DNA of 64,000 nucleotides from an uncultured Alsobacter sp. (GCF_945952055.1 NZ_CAMFHB010000015.1:53235-117234); one strand, 5' to 3'. Positions 26,697 through 36,903 are shown, counted from the stretch's first letter. Notes: generated from the sequence alone by a model not told the origin. A program made the numbers and translations.

Positions 26697-28415
26697 CTAT
26701 TGCAGGAACCTGCGTCCCGTGCCCTCGGCGTGATCCGGGCCGGGGACGTCGGGCGGCGTCGGCAGCGGGAAGACGACCGGCGCGGGACCCGGCTTGCGAG
26801 GCTTCACCTCGACCGGCTCGACGGCCGCGGCGGCGACCGGGGCCGGTGCCTTGGCGAGCTCGCGCGGCGCATCGACAGTCTCGGGAGCCTCGGCCTTGAC
26901 CGGCGGCGGCGGCGCGGGCGCGGGATCCGCGGCGACGACCTGCACCGGCTCCACCGGCTTTGCGTCCGGCTCGGGCTCCGGCGCGGGAGCCGGCTCGGCC
27001 ACCGCCTCGATCACGGGCCTCGGCTCCTCCGTGAGCACCGCAGCCGGCGGTTCGTCGGCGTCCGCGATCACGGTCTCGGTCGGCGGCAGCGGCACCGGCC
27101 GGCGACGCGGCGCGGCCTCGCCGTCTGCGCCCTGGGACAGTTGCTCCACCGGCGTGCCCCACACGAAGGCGTCCAGGCGTCCGGTCACGGGCGACACCGG
27201 CGACCAGCTGTCGGCGATGACGCCGTCGGCGATCCAGGCCGGATCGCGCGGGGCACGTGACGCCCGCGCCAGCCACTCGCGGATGGCGCCGGAGTCGGCA
27301 TTCTCCTCCTCCGCGATGTCGGCCATCAGCAGGCAGACCCGCACGGGAGGCCGGCCTTCCAGCAGGGGCGCCAGCACGGTGCGCGCCCGTCCGAATTCGC
27401 GGGCCGAATAGGCGGCGTTGGCCACGGCGATGCGCGCCTCGGGCTCCCGGGGCGTCAGCGAGAGCAGGCGCTCCGCGCGCGCCAGGCGGTCGCGCGCCGA
27501 GTCGCCGGGTCGCACCGCGACGTAGGCTTCGGCGAGATCGGGATGAGCGGACTTGGGCCAGGCGGCCTCGACGACCTTGGAGGCCTTGCGCATCTCGCCG
27601 CGCCGGGCGAGCAGGCGCGCCAGCGCCGCCACCGCGGGTACGAGCGTGGGCGCGAGCTTGACCGCCTCCTGCAGGCGGCCCAGGGCCAGGTCGCCTTCCT
27701 TCTCCGAGCGGGAGAGGGCATCCGCCGTCAGCAGCACGGCGCGCTGCCGGCGCACCGCGGCCTTGTCGAGCCCCTTGGCGCCGCGATCCAGCGTCGCCAG
27801 CGCGCCCATCCAGTCCGTCTCCGCGCACTGGTACTCCAGCAGCGCCTCGCCGGCCCACGCGACCGACGGCGCGAGCCGTGCGGCCTCCGCGGCATAGGCC
27901 CGGGCCGCCGCATCGTCGCCCTTGCGGCGCGCCTCGACGAAAAGTCCGCGCAGGCCGAGAACCTTGGTCTCGGGCTCATCCAGCATGCGCCGGAAGGCAC
28001 CCTCCGCGCCCGGCCGGTCGCCGGCCATCTGCGAGGCCTGCGCCTTCAGGAGCAGCGTCAGCGGCTCCTCGCCCAGAAGTTTCGCCGCATCGTCGGCATA
28101 GCGCTTGGCCGAGCGGGGATCGCCCGCGCCCACCGCCACCATGCCGCGCGACACGGCCGAGAAGCCCTTCGCCCGGCGGCGCGCCCGCGCGGCGAAGCCG
28201 ATCGACGACGGCAGCCGCAGCAGGAAGCGCAGGAGACCGAGCACGATCATCACGCCCAGCGCGAGGGCGACGACGAGGCCCACGCCCGCCGTGAGCGAGG
28301 TTTCGATGGTGCGCCCATCGATGGTCAGAACGATGTCGCCCTGCCGTTCGACCAGCCAGGCGCCGGCAAAGGCGAGCGCCACCACCAGCGCGAGAAACAC
28401 GAGGACGCGGATCAT
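26697..28415 (-). CDS. hemY: HemY-family tetratricopeptide membrane protein
   Basis: 572 residues. Two membrane helices at the start (MIRVLVFLALVVALAFAGAW and VGLVVALALGVMIVLGLLRF) are followed by the HemY N-terminal domain (RARRRAKGFSAVSRGMVAVG) and TPR-like helices (about 85-410). A long Pro/Ala/Glu-rich tail (about 430-572) is probably disordered. HemY works with the haem genes at the inner membrane; its exact role is unsettled (it is not the oxidase of Gram-positives). The start overlaps the mitofilin-like gene stop (ATGA). Order hemC, hemD, mitofilin-like, hemY on one strand is a recurrent alphaproteobacterial arrangement. Confidence 0.88.
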   Translation of the reverse strand: MIRVLVFLALVVALAFAGAWLVERQGDIVLTIDGRTIETSLTAGVGLVVALALGVMIVLGLLRFLLRLPSSIGFAARARRRAKGFSAVSRGMVAVGAGDPRSAKRYADDAAKLLGEEPLTLLLKAQASQMAGDRPGAEGAFRRMLDEPETKVLGLRGLFVEARRKGDDAAARAYAAEAARLAPSVAWAGEALLEYQCAETDWMGALATLDRGAKGLDKAAVRRQRAVLLTADALSRSEKEGDLALGRLQEAVKLAPTLVPAVAALARLLARRGEMRKASKVVEAAWPKSAHPDLAEAYVAVRPGDSARDRLARAERLLSLTPREPEARIAVANAAYSAREFGRARTVLAPLLEGRPPVRVCLLMADIAEEENADSGAIREWLARASRAPRDPAWIADGVIADSWSPVSPVTGRLDAFVWGTPVEQLSQGADGEAAPRRRPVPLPPTETVIADADEPPAAVLTEEPRPVIEAVAEPAPAPEPEPDAKPVEPVQVVAADPAPAPPPPVKAEAPETVDAPRELAKAPAPVAAAAVEPVEVKPRKPGPAPVVFPLPTPPDVPGPDHAEGTGRRFLQ

Positions 28416-29749
28416 CGCGCGGGCACTCCGGTTGAGGCGGTGGCGGCGATCACCTGATCGACCGCGGCAGCCACGAGGCTGTCGGCCGCCTGCCCGGCGG
28501 CGATGCGCGCCGCGAGCCGATCGGCAAAGGACTGGACGGCGGGACGGTAGGCCGCGGGCAGCGCGGCCAGCGCCGCCTGGGCGGCGGCGAGATCGCCGCG
28601 CCGCAGCGCGGCCTCGGTCCGGGCACCGATGGCGGCGGGATCGTCCCCGGCCACGTTGCCGACGGGGCGAACCTTGACGATCCGCCCGGCCCAGGCGGTG
28701 AGCCGGTCGGCCCATCCGGCACTGGGCGGGGGCTCGGGCACGGCGGCGAGCTTCACGGCCAGCGGCGCGAAGGCCGAGGCGAGGGTCGCCGGCGTCGGTG
28801 CGCCCTCGGCCGCGAGCGGCTTCAGCTTGGCGACCGCGTCGGGCTGCAGGCCGGACGCCTCCAGCGCCGCGATCTCGCGGGCATAGGGCGTTCCCCGGCC
28901 CACGGCGTCGCGCACCAGCATCGCCACGGCGAGGGCGGCACTCTCCCGGCCGGCCACGACGACCGGCGGAAGCTGCACGGGCGCAGGCGCCGCGGCGCCC
29001 TCTCCCTCGGCGGGCCTTGCGGCCAGTTGCGCCACGGCCCTGTCGAGCCGATCGAGGCGCTGGGTCAGCGGCGAGAGGTCGGAAGGCGCCAGGGCCGGCC
29101 GGCGCGAGAGGCTGTCGATGTCGGTGCGCAGCGCCTGGGCGGCGCTTTCGGCCGTCGCCACGCGCTTGTCGAGGGCGTCGACCGTGCGCCGCGTCGCCTT
29201 GTCGCCCACCGCGCCCTCGAGCGAGGTCAGGCGGTCGGGCGCATCGGCGAGGGGGCCGACGAAGGCCAGCAGCAGGACGATCGCCGCACCGCCGACGAGA
29301 CCGCCGCCAAAGCCCAGCGCCATCGGCAAGCCGCGCTGCGGACGGGGCTGGCGGACCGGGGCGGCAACAGGCGGCAAGGGTTCAGCCACCGCTTCGACAA
29401 CCGGCTCGACGACCGGTTCGACGACGGGCTCCACCGGCGGCTCCACCACGGGATCCGGCTGCGGCTCGGCGGAGACGCGGGACTCACCAGCGGCCTCCGC
29501 AGGAGTGGAGGCATCCGGGGTCGCGGGCGCGGGTTCGGTGGCTGAGGCCTCCACCACGGCAGCCTCAGGCGCGGCCTCGGCCGGGGGCGTGATCGCGGGA
29601 TCGGTCGCCGGCGCGTCGGCCGCGACGTCCTGGGCAGGGGTGGTGTCGGCGATTCGCTCGGCCTTCAGGTCGATCGTCGCGGGTTCGCGCTCCGGCCGCC
29701 GTCCCTTTCGCCCCCTGTCCGCATCGCGGGAGCTGTTGTCGTCCGCCAT
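28412..29749 (-). CDS. Mitofilin/Mic60-like inner-membrane protein
   Basis: 445 residues. A long acidic, Pro/Ala-rich N-terminus (1-135) contains the repeated unit PVVEPVVEPVVE. One membrane helix follows (about 143-166, GFGGGLVGGAAIVLLLAFVG), then a coiled-coil stretch (TRRTVDALDKRVATAESAAQ) and a C-terminal helical domain ending in the mitofilin-signature-like region around PAYRPAVQSFADRLAARIAA. This is the layout of alphaproteobacterial Mic60, the relative of the mitochondrial crista-junction protein, which shapes intracytoplasmic membranes and occurs between hemD and hemY. The start has no competing ATG nearby. Confidence 0.85.
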   Translation of the reverse strand: MADDNSSRDADRGRKGRRPEREPATIDLKAERIADTTPAQDVAADAPATDPAITPPAEAAPEAAVVEASATEPAPATPDASTPAEAAGESRVSAEPQPDPVVEPPVEPVVEPVVEPVVEAVAEPLPPVAAPVRQPRPQRGLPMALGFGGGLVGGAAIVLLLAFVGPLADAPDRLTSLEGAVGDKATRRTVDALDKRVATAESAAQALRTDIDSLSRRPALAPSDLSPLTQRLDRLDRAVAQLAARPAEGEGAAAPAPVQLPPVVVAGRESAALAVAMLVRDAVGRGTPYAREIAALEASGLQPDAVAKLKPLAAEGAPTPATLASAFAPLAVKLAAVPEPPPSAGWADRLTAWAGRIVKVRPVGNVAGDDPAAIGARTEAALRRGDLAAAQAALAALPAAYRPAVQSFADRLAARIAAGQAADSLVAAAVDQVIAATASTGVPAR

Positions 29750-29854
29750 CGGGCCTCGCTCTCCAGTTGCGGCACTGCCGGCTGCGCCGCAGTGCCGGAT
29801 GTCGTTATACCCCGCCGGCCGCCCGGCGGCATCTATCCCATCGATGAGGACGCG

Positions 29855-30559
29855 TCAGCCCCGGTCCGCCAGCAGCGCCAGGAGGGCGTCCTCCTCAGGC
29901 CGTTCGGCGACGCGAAGCACGCGCACTCCCGCCCGCCGCAGCGGCTCGGCCACGTCGGGGGACAGGGCGAGATGTCGCCCGCCAAGCAAGGCGTCTTCAA
30001 GGCCGCCGGCACGCACGCCGGCCAGCCATGCCTCGGCACTGGCCCGCGAATAATGCAGAACGGCGTCCGGCGTTCGATTCGCGAGAGACCGGGCCAGCCG
30101 ATCCGGGGGAACGGCCCGCGCATCGTAGGTCTCGACCGGGGTCACGGCAATTCCGGCCGCGGCCAGCGCCTGCTCCAGATCGGGCTTGCGGAGCACGCCG
30201 GCGAGGTAGAGCACGCGTGCCCCCCGCGGCAGTGTCGAAGCCACCTCCGCGGCGAGCGCCGTCGCGTTGCCCGCGGCGGGGGTGATGTGCGCGAACCCGG
30301 CCGTCGCCGCCGCCTTGGCCGTGGCCTTGCCGACGGCGATCACGGGGGTCGCCGCCCATGCCGCCGCGATCGGGTCCGGCCGGCCGGCCAGGCCGTTGGC
30401 GCTGGTGAGGACGATGGCGTCGAAGGAGCCCGGCGGCCAGTGGCGGCCGGTCGGCGCCACCTCCATGACGGGAACCTCGACGGCCTCGTGGCCGAGGTCG
30501 CGAAGGCGCGCGGCGGTGCGCGGACCTCCGGGCGGCGGGCGGGTCACGAGGATCCGCAC
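29855..30559 (-). CDS. hemD: Uroporphyrinogen-III synthase (GTG start)
   Basis: 234 residues from GTG. The protein begins MRILVTRPPPGGPRTAARLR, the usual N-terminal strand and loop of HemD, and contains IVLTSANGLAG (about 48-58), VIAVGKATAKAA, and VLHYSRASAEAW. The family is poorly conserved in sequence, so identification rests on these motifs and on the place after hemC. It cyclises hydroxymethylbilane to uroporphyrinogen III with inversion of ring D. The GTG at 30559 has GGAGG 9 bases upstream and lies 13 bases after the hemC stop. Confidence 0.88.
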   Translation of the reverse strand: MRILVTRPPPGGPRTAARLRDLGHEAVEVPVMEVAPTGRHWPPGSFDAIVLTSANGLAGRPDPIAAAWAATPVIAVGKATAKAAATAGFAHITPAAGNATALAAEVASTLPRGARVLYLAGVLRKPDLEQALAAAGIAVTPVETYDARAVPPDRLARSLANRTPDAVLHYSRASAEAWLAGVRAGGLEDALLGGRHLALSPDVAEPLRRAGVRVLRVAERPEEDALLALLADRG

Positions 30560-30572
30560 CGCGGCGGCCTCC

Positions 30573-31505
30573 TCAGTGCGCGAGGATGTCGGCGGGCGCG
30601 CGGGCGAGCACGTCGCGGCCGGCGTCCTCCCCGAGGCGCGCGGCGTCCGCCGCGGAGCCGCTGCGCGACGCCTCGTAGGCCTCGGTGCCATCGACACGCA
30701 GGATGAGGCCGCGGAACCGCACCGCATTGCCCTCGACGACGGCGTGGCCGGCGATGGGCGTGCGACAGGACCCGTCGAGCACGGTGAGGAAGGCCCGCTC
30801 GGCGGCCAGCGCCACGCCCGCGTCGCGGTCGCAGATCGCCGCGATCGCGTCGAGGGTGGTGGCGTCGCCCGAGCGGGCGGTGACGGCCACGGCGCCCTGG
30901 CCCACCGCGGGCGGGAAGGCGTCGAGATCGAGGATCGACGTGGCTCGGTCCGCGAGCCCGAGCCGCTTCAGGCCGGCGAGCGCCAGCAGCGTGGCGTCGA
31001 AATCGCCCTCGGCGATGCGGCGCAGGCGCGTCTCGACGTTGCCGCGCAGGAGCTCGGTCTTCACGTCGGGGCGCATGCGCCGGATCAGCGCCTGGCGGCG
31101 CAGGCTCGCGCTGCCGACCACGGCGCCGGGGCGCAGGGCCTCGAGGGTGGGCGCCGTGCCGCCGATCACCGCGTCGCGCACGTCCTCGCGCGGGAGATAG
31201 CCGACGATGGAGATGCCGTCGGGGAAGGCGGTGGGCATGTCCTTGGCGGAATGCACGGCGAGATCGACGCTGCCGTCGAGCAGCGCCACGTCGATTTCCT
31301 TCGTGAACAGGCCCTTGCCGCCGGCCTGGGCCAGCGCGCGATCCTGGATCATGTCGCCGGAGGTCTTGATGACGACGATCTCGACCGCATCGGCGGACAA
31401 CCCGTGCGCGGCGATCAGGCGGGCCTGAACCTCCCGCGCCTGCCACAATGCCAGTGGGCTGCCCCGTGTCCCGATTCGCAGCCGTAGTGTGCCTGCCACG
31501 CCCAT
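30573..31505 (-). CDS. hemC: Porphobilinogen deaminase (hydroxymethylbilane synthase)
   Basis: 310 residues, the standard length. Motifs: [15 protein letters not shown] at the start, [12 protein letters not shown] (about 81-92, with the catalytic aspartate), [23 protein letters not shown], and the dipyrromethane-cofactor cysteine Cys247 in [13 protein letters not shown]. It polymerises four porphobilinogens to hydroxymethylbilane in haem synthesis. It is the first gene of the hemC-hemD unit, divergent from tsaD (105 bases between starts), an arrangement typical of alphaproteobacteria. Confidence 0.96.
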   Translation of the reverse strand: MGVAGTLRLRIGTRGSPLALWQAREVQARLIAAHGLSADAVEIVVIKTSGDMIQDRALAQAGGKGLFTKEIDVALLDGSVDLAVHSAKDMPTAFPDGISIVGYLPREDVRDAVIGGTAPTLEALRPGAVVGSASLRRQALIRRMRPDVKTELLRGNVETRLRRIAEGDFDATLLALAGLKRLGLADRATSILDLDAFPPAVGQGAVAVTARSGDATTLDAIAAICDRDAGVALAAERAFLTVLDGSCRTPIAGHAVVEGNAVRFRGLILRVDGTEAYEASRSGSAADAARLGEDAGRDVLARAPADILAH

Positions 31506-31610
31506 CTCCCCCGTTCGGGCGGCGTTCCCTTCGCGCCCGCGCCGGACTATAGGTCGTCACATCGGCCGGCGAAAGCGTGCGGGCAGGGGCCGCCCCGCAC
31601 CCCGGAGGGG

Positions 31611-32669
31611 ATGGGCATGCGCGTACTGGGCATCGAGACGACCTGCGACGAGACCGCGGCGGCGGTGGTGTCCGTGGCGCCCGACGGCCGCCCGGAGATC
31701 CTCTCCAACGAGGTCCTGAGCCAGATCGAGGACCACGCGCCCTATGGCGGCGTCGTCCCCGAAATCGCCGCCCGCGCCCATGTCGAAGTCGTCGACGGGC
31801 TCGTGAAGCGCGCCCTCGAGCGGGCCGGCACCACGCTCGACCAGTGCGACGCGGTGGCGGCTGCCGCCGGTCCTGGCCTGATCGGCGGCGTCATCGTCGG
31901 CCTCACGACGGCCAAGGCCCTGGCCATGGTGGCCAGGAAGCCGTTCATCGCCGTCAACCACCTGGAGGCGCACGCCCTGTCGCCCCGCCTGACCGATGGC
32001 ATCGGCTTTCCCTACCTGCTGCTGCTCGCCTCCGGCGGCCACACGCAGCTCGTCGCGGTGAAGGGCGTCGGCGACTATGTCCGCCTGGGCACCACCATCG
32101 ACGACGCCATCGGCGAGGCTTTCGACAAGACCGCCAAGATGCTCGGGCTGCCCTATCCGGGCGGGCCGCAGGTCGAGCAGGAGGCCGAGCGCGGCGATCC
32201 CGAGCGCTTTGCCCTCCCGCGCCCGCTCGCCGGCCGCCCGGCCCCCGACTTTTCCCTGTCCGGCCTCAAGACCGCCGTGCGCCTCGAGGCGGAGCGCATC
32301 GCGCCGCTGACCTCCAAGGACGTCGCGGACCTGTGCGCCGGCTTCCAGGCCGCCGTGGTCGACGTCGTCGTCGACCGGACCCGGGTGGCGCTGCGGCTGT
32401 TCCGCGAAACGGCCGGGCACCCGCAGGCGCTGGTGGTCGCGGGCGGCGTCGCCGCCAACCAGACGATCCGACGCGCCCTGCAGCGGCTCGCCTCGGAGGC
32501 GGGACTGCGGCTGGCGGCCCCGCCGCCGGCCCTGTGCACGGACAACGGCGCGATGATCGCCTGGGCCGGGCTGGAGCGCCTGCGGATGGGGGCCAGCGAC
32601 GACCTCGCCACCTCGCCTCGCGCCCGCTGGCCGCTGGATCCCAACGCCGTCGCCACGGCGCGCGCATGA
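31611..32669 (+). CDS. tsaD: tRNA N6-threonylcarbamoyladenosine transferase TsaD
   Basis: 352 residues. [16 protein letters not shown] opens the ASKHA fold; the metal-binding HxxxH is His117/His121 in [10 protein letters not shown]; later motifs are [29 protein letters not shown] and [13 protein letters not shown]. It transfers threonylcarbamoyl to A37 of ANN-decoding tRNAs. Start codons at 31611 and 31617 are both possible (MGMRVL); the first is listed. The stop overlaps the gpsA ATG (ATGA), a common alphaproteobacterial pairing. Confidence 0.96.
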   Translation: MGMRVLGIETTCDETAAAVVSVAPDGRPEILSNEVLSQIEDHAPYGGVVPEIAARAHVEVVDGLVKRALERAGTTLDQCDAVAAAAGPGLIGGVIVGLTTAKALAMVARKPFIAVNHLEAHALSPRLTDGIGFPYLLLLASGGHTQLVAVKGVGDYVRLGTTIDDAIGEAFDKTAKMLGLPYPGGPQVEQEAERGDPERFALPRPLAGRPAPDFSLSGLKTAVRLEAERIAPLTSKDVADLCAGFQAAVVDVVVDRTRVALRLFRETAGHPQALVVAGGVAANQTIRRALQRLASEAGLRLAAPPPALCTDNGAMIAWAGLERLRMGASDDLATSPRARWPLDPNAVATARA

Positions 32670-33655
32670 GCTTCGACACGATCGGCGTTATCGGCGCGGG
32701 CGCCTGGGGCACGGCGCTCGCCAATGCCGCCGCGCGCGCCGGCCGCACCGTGAAGCTGTGGACCCGCGATCCCGAGCACGCCGCCGCCATGGCGGCCGCC
32801 CGCGAGAACGCCACCCGGCTCCCCGGCGTCCCCCTTCTGCCGGGCGTCACGCCCACGTCCTCGCTGCGGGAGGCTTGCGACGCGCGGGCGCTGCTCCTCA
32901 CGGTGCCCGCCCAGGCGCTGCGCGGCGTGGCCGAAGCCCTGGCGATGGTGGTGAAGCAGGGCCTGCCGGCCGTGGTCTGCGCCAAGGGCATCGAAACCGC
33001 GACAGGGCACTTCATGAGCGAGGTCGTCGCCGACACCCTCCCCGGCCTGATGCCGGCGGTGCTGTCGGGCCCGAGCTTCGCCGAGGACGTCTCGCGCGGG
33101 CTGCCGACCGCCGTGGTGCTCGCGGCCCCGCTGGAGGCCGTCGCCGAGCAGCTGGCCCTGGCCCTCTCCTCGCCCGCCTTCCGCGTCTATCACGCCACGG
33201 ACATGCGCGGCGTCGAGATCGGCGGCGCGTCGAAGAACGTGCTCGCCATCGCTGCCGGCATCGTCGCGGGACGCGCGCTCGGCGAGAGCGCCAAGGCGGC
33301 GCTGACGGCCCGCGGCTTCGCCGAACTGTCGCGCTTTGCCCGGGCCTGGCAGGCCAGGCCGGAGACCCTGATGGGGTTGTCGGGCCTGGGCGACCTCATC
33401 CTCACCTGCGGCTCGGCCAAGTCGCGCAACTTCGCCCACGGCTTCGACCTGGGGCGTGGCGTCGCACCGGCGCAGGCCGGCGGCGGCAAGCTCGCCGAGG
33501 GCGTCTACACCGCCCGCGCCCTGGTCGAGATGGCGCGGGCCCGCGGCGTCGCGATGCCGATCGCCGAGGCGGTGGACGCCGTCCTCGCCGGCCGCATCGA
33601 CATCGACGCCGCCATCACCGCCTTGATGACGCGCCCGCTGAAGGCGGAAGACTGA
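32666..33655 (+). CDS. gpsA: Glycerol-3-phosphate dehydrogenase [NAD(P)+]
   Basis: 329 residues. The nucleotide-binding start is [21 protein letters not shown]; later motifs are [26 protein letters not shown], the catalytic-lysine stretch [12 protein letters not shown], and [18 protein letters not shown]. It makes sn-glycerol 3-phosphate from dihydroxyacetone phosphate for phospholipid synthesis. It is coupled to tsaD by a 4-base overlap. Full length and normal motifs; nothing unusual. Confidence 0.96.
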   Translation: MSFDTIGVIGAGAWGTALANAAARAGRTVKLWTRDPEHAAAMAAARENATRLPGVPLLPGVTPTSSLREACDARALLLTVPAQALRGVAEALAMVVKQGLPAVVCAKGIETATGHFMSEVVADTLPGLMPAVLSGPSFAEDVSRGLPTAVVLAAPLEAVAEQLALALSSPAFRVYHATDMRGVEIGGASKNVLAIAAGIVAGRALGESAKAALTARGFAELSRFARAWQARPETLMGLSGLGDLILTCGSAKSRNFAHGFDLGRGVAPAQAGGGKLAEGVYTARALVEMARARGVAMPIAEAVDAVLAGRIDIDAAITALMTRPLKAED

Positions 33656-33728
33656 CGCTCGCACCCTCGACAAGCGCGGTCCGGCCCCTAAGCTCCAGCC
33701 CGAATCGCAACGATCCGGCGGAGGCTCC

Positions 33729-34145
33729 ATGGCGCACTGGCTCTACAAATCCGAACCCGAGGTCTGGTCCTGGGAGCAGCAGGTCGAGGCCGGCGCCAAG
33801 GGCACCTATTGGAACGGCGTGCGCAACCACAGCGCCAAGCTCAACCTCATGGCCATGAAGAAGGGCGAGCAGGGCTTCTTCTACCACTCGAACGAGGGCA
33901 AGGAGATCGTCGGCATCGTCGAGGTGATCCGCGAGGCCTATCCCGACCACACCGCCGAGCAGGGCTCGCCCTGGGTCATGGTGGACCTCAAGGCGGTGAA
34001 GCCGCTGAAGCGCCCGGTGACGCTGGCGGAAGTGAAGGCGGACAAGCGGCTGGCGAAGATGTCGCTCGTCACCTCGATGCGCCTCTCCGTCCAGCCGGTG
34101 ACGGACGAGGAATGGGCGATCATCCTCGACCTCGCCGGCCATTGA
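33729..34145 (+). CDS. EVE-domain protein
   Basis: 138 residues, one EVE domain: AHWLYKSEPEVWSWEQQ at the start, GTYWNGVRNHSAKLNLMAMK (about 29-48), GFFYHSNEGKEIVGIVEVIR, and PWVMVDLKAVKPL. EVE domains belong to the PUA-like fold and are thought to read modified bases in DNA or RNA. It follows gpsA by 73 bases. The catalogued family is widespread in proteobacteria, and the stand-alone form is normal. It converges with the dehydratase gene, 4 bases between stops. Confidence 0.9.
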   Translation: MAHWLYKSEPEVWSWEQQVEAGAKGTYWNGVRNHSAKLNLMAMKKGEQGFFYHSNEGKEIVGIVEVIREAYPDHTAEQGSPWVMVDLKAVKPLKRPVTLAEVKADKRLAKMSLVTSMRLSVQPVTDEEWAIILDLAGH

Positions 34146-34149
34146 GCGC

Positions 34150-35112
34150 TCAGGCGAGGCTGGCGGGATCCACGTTGCCGCCGCACAGCAGCACGCCGAC
34201 GCGTTCACCGCGCGCCGGCTTGTAGGCCCCGCTGGTCAGGGCCGCGAGCGCGGCGGCACCGCCGGGCTCGGACGCGATGCGCCATTGCCGCCACAGCCGC
34301 AGCTGCGCCTCCCGGATGGCGTCGTCGCCGACCAGCGTCACGCCGGAGACCTTGTCCTTCACGACGTCGAACACCAGCGACCCGACGCGGCGAGCCCCCA
34401 AACTGTCGGCGGCGATGGATTCGACCGGCACGTCGACGGGCTCGCCCGCGGCGAGCGCCGCGTGCAGGCAGCGCGACCCTTCCGGCTCGACGCCCACCAC
34501 CTTCACCCTGCCGGCCCACCACGTCGCCACGCCGGAAATCAATCCGCCGCCGCCCACCGCCACGAGCACGGTGTCGAGGGCCGGCAGCCCCATGCGGGCC
34601 TGGTCCTCCTCCCACTCCTTCGCGACGGTGCCGGCACCGGCCATGGTCGGCGCCGTGTCGTAGGGATGCACGAGCATGGCCCCGCTCTCGGCCGCGTAGC
34701 GGTCGCAGGCCGCCTGCGCCTCGGCATAGCGCGCGCCGCCCACCACGGCCTCGGCTCCGTGGCTGCGGATGGCGGCGATCTTCACCGGCGAGGAGATCTC
34801 CGGCACGAAGATGCGCGCCCGATGGCCCAGCCGGCCGGCCGCCAGGGCAACGGCCGCGCCGTGGTTGCCGCCGGACGCGGCCGCGACGCCGGCCGCGGGC
34901 ACCTCACGCGACAGCAGGTTGTTGAAGGCCCCGCGTCCCTTGAACGAGCCGGACTGCTGCAGGAACTCCAGCTTGAAGGTGACCGGAACCCCCGGAACGA
35001 GGTCGGCGTCGGCCTGGAGCAGGGGCGTGCGGCGCGCGTAGCCAGCGATGCGATCGTGGGCGGCGCTGATGGCGTCAGGGGTCGGCAGGGTGGGTGTGGG
35101 CGAGGTCGTCAT
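34150..35112 (-). CDS. PLP-dependent serine/threonine dehydratase-family enzyme
   Basis: 320 residues of fold-type II PLP enzyme. The cofactor lysine is Lys58 in QQSGSFKGRGAFNN; the substrate loop is AASGGNHGAAVA; the phosphate-binding glycines are VAVGGGGLISGV; LLCGGNVD lies at the end. It lacks a C-terminal ACT regulatory domain, so it is of the catabolic or racemase-like subgroup (threonine/serine dehydratase, or threo-3-hydroxyaspartate dehydratase). Exact substrate cannot be read. The ATG at 35112 is chosen because the 14 codons upstream add a basic, low-value stretch. Confidence 0.85.
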   Translation of the reverse strand: MTTSPTPTLPTPDAISAAHDRIAGYARRTPLLQADADLVPGVPVTFKLEFLQQSGSFKGRGAFNNLLSREVPAAGVAAASGGNHGAAVALAAGRLGHRARIFVPEISSPVKIAAIRSHGAEAVVGGARYAEAQAACDRYAAESGAMLVHPYDTAPTMAGAGTVAKEWEEDQARMGLPALDTVLVAVGGGGLISGVATWWAGRVKVVGVEPEGSRCLHAALAAGEPVDVPVESIAADSLGARRVGSLVFDVVKDKVSGVTLVGDDAIREAQLRLWRQWRIASEPGGAAALAALTSGAYKPARGERVGVLLCGGNVDPASLA

Positions 35113-35181
35113 GGGCGAGCGGTCTCTTCGACGGACGAGCGGCTTTTTAAGCACGCCGCGCCGGGGAGTGCACGCCCGCCG

Positions 35182-35904
35182 TCAGGCCCAGATCGCGACG
35201 GGCAGGCCGAAGGCATCGATGCCCGGCCTTTCGGGGAAACTGCGGGCCTCCCCGCGCAGGATCCGGCCGGCCGTCACCGAGCAGGCAACAGCGTCGAGGA
35301 GATCGTCCTCGCCCGCCCCACGCGGCGTCGGCATCGCGAGGAGCGCGGCGTCCACCCCGGCCTTCGCGAGCAGGCGGCGGCGCAGCGCCATCCCGTCGGG
35401 CCAGCACTTGCCCTTCACCTTCTTGGGCTCGGACAGCGCCATGCCATCGTTCAGCGTCATGAAGACGCCCTCGGGATGGCTCTCGAACACCCGGCCGCGC
35501 AGGTCGGCCCGCGCCAGCAGGAGCCCGTCGATCTCGCGGATCTTGGGAAACAGGAAGAAGGCCTGCTTGGACACCTTGCGCGGCGGGTCGGAGGTCGCCG
35601 CAGCCAGCGTGCAGGCCTCGCGATAGTCCATGGCATAGACCGCCGAACGCGAGGGCACGGAAAACACCGAGGACTGCCGCTCGCCGAGGTGTGGCCGCAG
35701 CGCCGTCTCGGGGCCGCGCCCGCCCGGGCCGATGCGGTCCGGCAACCCGATGGGCATGTCCACCGCGATCACGGCGGGCCCGGCCTCGATGAGATCGGCG
35801 AAGCGGGAGGTGACGACGACGCGTTCGGACCCGGCCACGGCCGTGTCCCGCAGCACGGCGATCCACCCGGCCGGACAGCCGTCCACGCCCGCCACCAGCG
35901 CCAT
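35182..35904 (-). CDS. DUF429 family protein
   Basis: 240 residues with the DUF429 pattern: VAGVDGCPAGWIAVL at the start (first acidic residue of an RNase H-like fold), VIAVDMPIGLPD (about 46-57), RSAVYAMDYREA, PKIREIDGLL, ESHPEGVF, and GEDDLLDAVACSVTAGRI near the end with another acidic pair. A nuclease-like or nucleotide-acting fold is likely from the acidic residues, but the family has no established function. The ATG at 35904 starts the domain exactly. It is divergent from the CitE-like gene. Confidence 0.82.
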   Translation of the reverse strand: MALVAGVDGCPAGWIAVLRDTAVAGSERVVVTSRFADLIEAGPAVIAVDMPIGLPDRIGPGGRGPETALRPHLGERQSSVFSVPSRSAVYAMDYREACTLAAATSDPPRKVSKQAFFLFPKIREIDGLLLARADLRGRVFESHPEGVFMTLNDGMALSEPKKVKGKCWPDGMALRRRLLAKAGVDAALLAMPTPRGAGEDDLLDAVACSVTAGRILRGEARSFPERPGIDAFGLPVAIWA

Positions 35905-36006
35905 GCATCCTCCCCCGGGCAACCGCTCCTATGTCCTTCTTTGTCATGATTGCACGGGGTGACCAAGGGTCTATGCTGCGCCGCAATATCGCAGAACGGT
36001 GGACCC

Positions 36007-36900
36007 ATGCCTCAGATCGACATCCGGCCGCGTCGCAGCGTGCTCTACATGCCCGGCTCCAATGCACGCGCGCTGGAGAAGGCGAAGACGCTGGCGGCGG
36101 ATGCGCTGATCCTCGACCTGGAGGATGCCGTCGCACCCGATGCCAAGACCATCGCCCGCCAGCAGGTCACGGCCGCGGTTGCCGCGGGCGGGTTCGGCCG
36201 GCGCGAGGTCGTGGTGCGCATCAACGGCTTCGATACGCCCTGGGGCGAGGCCGACCTGCGGGCCGTCGCCGCTGTGGGCCCCGACGCGGTCCTGATCCCC
36301 AAGGTCTCCTCGCCCGCCCATGTCGCCCGCGCCGCCAGCCAGCTCGCCGCGGCGGGGGCCCCGGCGACGACGCGCCTGTGGGCGATGATGGAGACGCCGC
36401 TCGCCATGCTCACCGCGCTGCCGATCGCCGCCGCCGCGTCCGATCCGGCCAACCGGCTTGCCTGCTTCGTCATGGGCACGAACGATCTCGCCAAGGAGAC
36501 GCGGGCCCGCCTCGTGCCCGGCCGCGCCCCGTTCCTCCCCTGGCTGCAGACCTGCCTCGCCGCGGCGCGCGCCTACGGGCTCGACATCATCGACGGCGTC
36601 TTCAACGGCATCACCGACGAAGGCGGCTTCCGGGCCGAGTGCGAGGAGGGCCGCGACCTCGGCTTCGACGGCAAGACGCTGATCCATCCGAGCCAGATCG
36701 ACGTCGCCAACGCGGTCTTCGCGCCCTCGCTGGAGGAGGTCGACCGGGCCCGCGCCATTATCGCGGCCTTCGCCCAGCCGGAGAACCGCGACAAGGGCGC
36801 CCTCCAGATCGACGGCCGCATGGTGGAGCGCCTCCACGCCGAGATCGGCAAGCGGACGGTGGCCATCGCCGACGCCATCGCGGCCCGCACCGAGGGCTGA
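36007..36900 (+). CDS. CitE/HpcH-like CoA-ester lyase
   Basis: 297 residues. RRSVLYMPGSNARALEKAKT, ALILDLEDAVAPDAK, VVVRINGFDTPWGEADLRAV, DAVLIPKVSS, AMMETPLAML, FVMGTNDLAKETRARLVPGR and DGKTLIHPSQID are the signature motifs of the citrate lyase beta-subunit/malyl-CoA lyase family, with acidic magnesium ligands in MMET and DLED. The stand-alone form suggests cleavage or formation of malyl-CoA or methylmalyl-CoA-type substrates, or a (3S)-malyl-CoA thioesterase; it cannot be decided here. The ATG at 36007 matches the usual family start. It ends at the edge of a long inverted repeat. Confidence 0.85.
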   Translation: MPQIDIRPRRSVLYMPGSNARALEKAKTLAADALILDLEDAVAPDAKTIARQQVTAAVAAGGFGRREVVVRINGFDTPWGEADLRAVAAVGPDAVLIPKVSSPAHVARAASQLAAAGAPATTRLWAMMETPLAMLTALPIAAAASDPANRLACFVMGTNDLAKETRARLVPGRAPFLPWLQTCLAAARAYGLDIIDGVFNGITDEGGFRAECEEGRDLGFDGKTLIHPSQIDVANAVFAPSLEEVDRARAIIAAFAQPENRDKGALQIDGRMVERLHAEIGKRTVAIADAIAARTEG

Positions 36901-36903
36901 TGG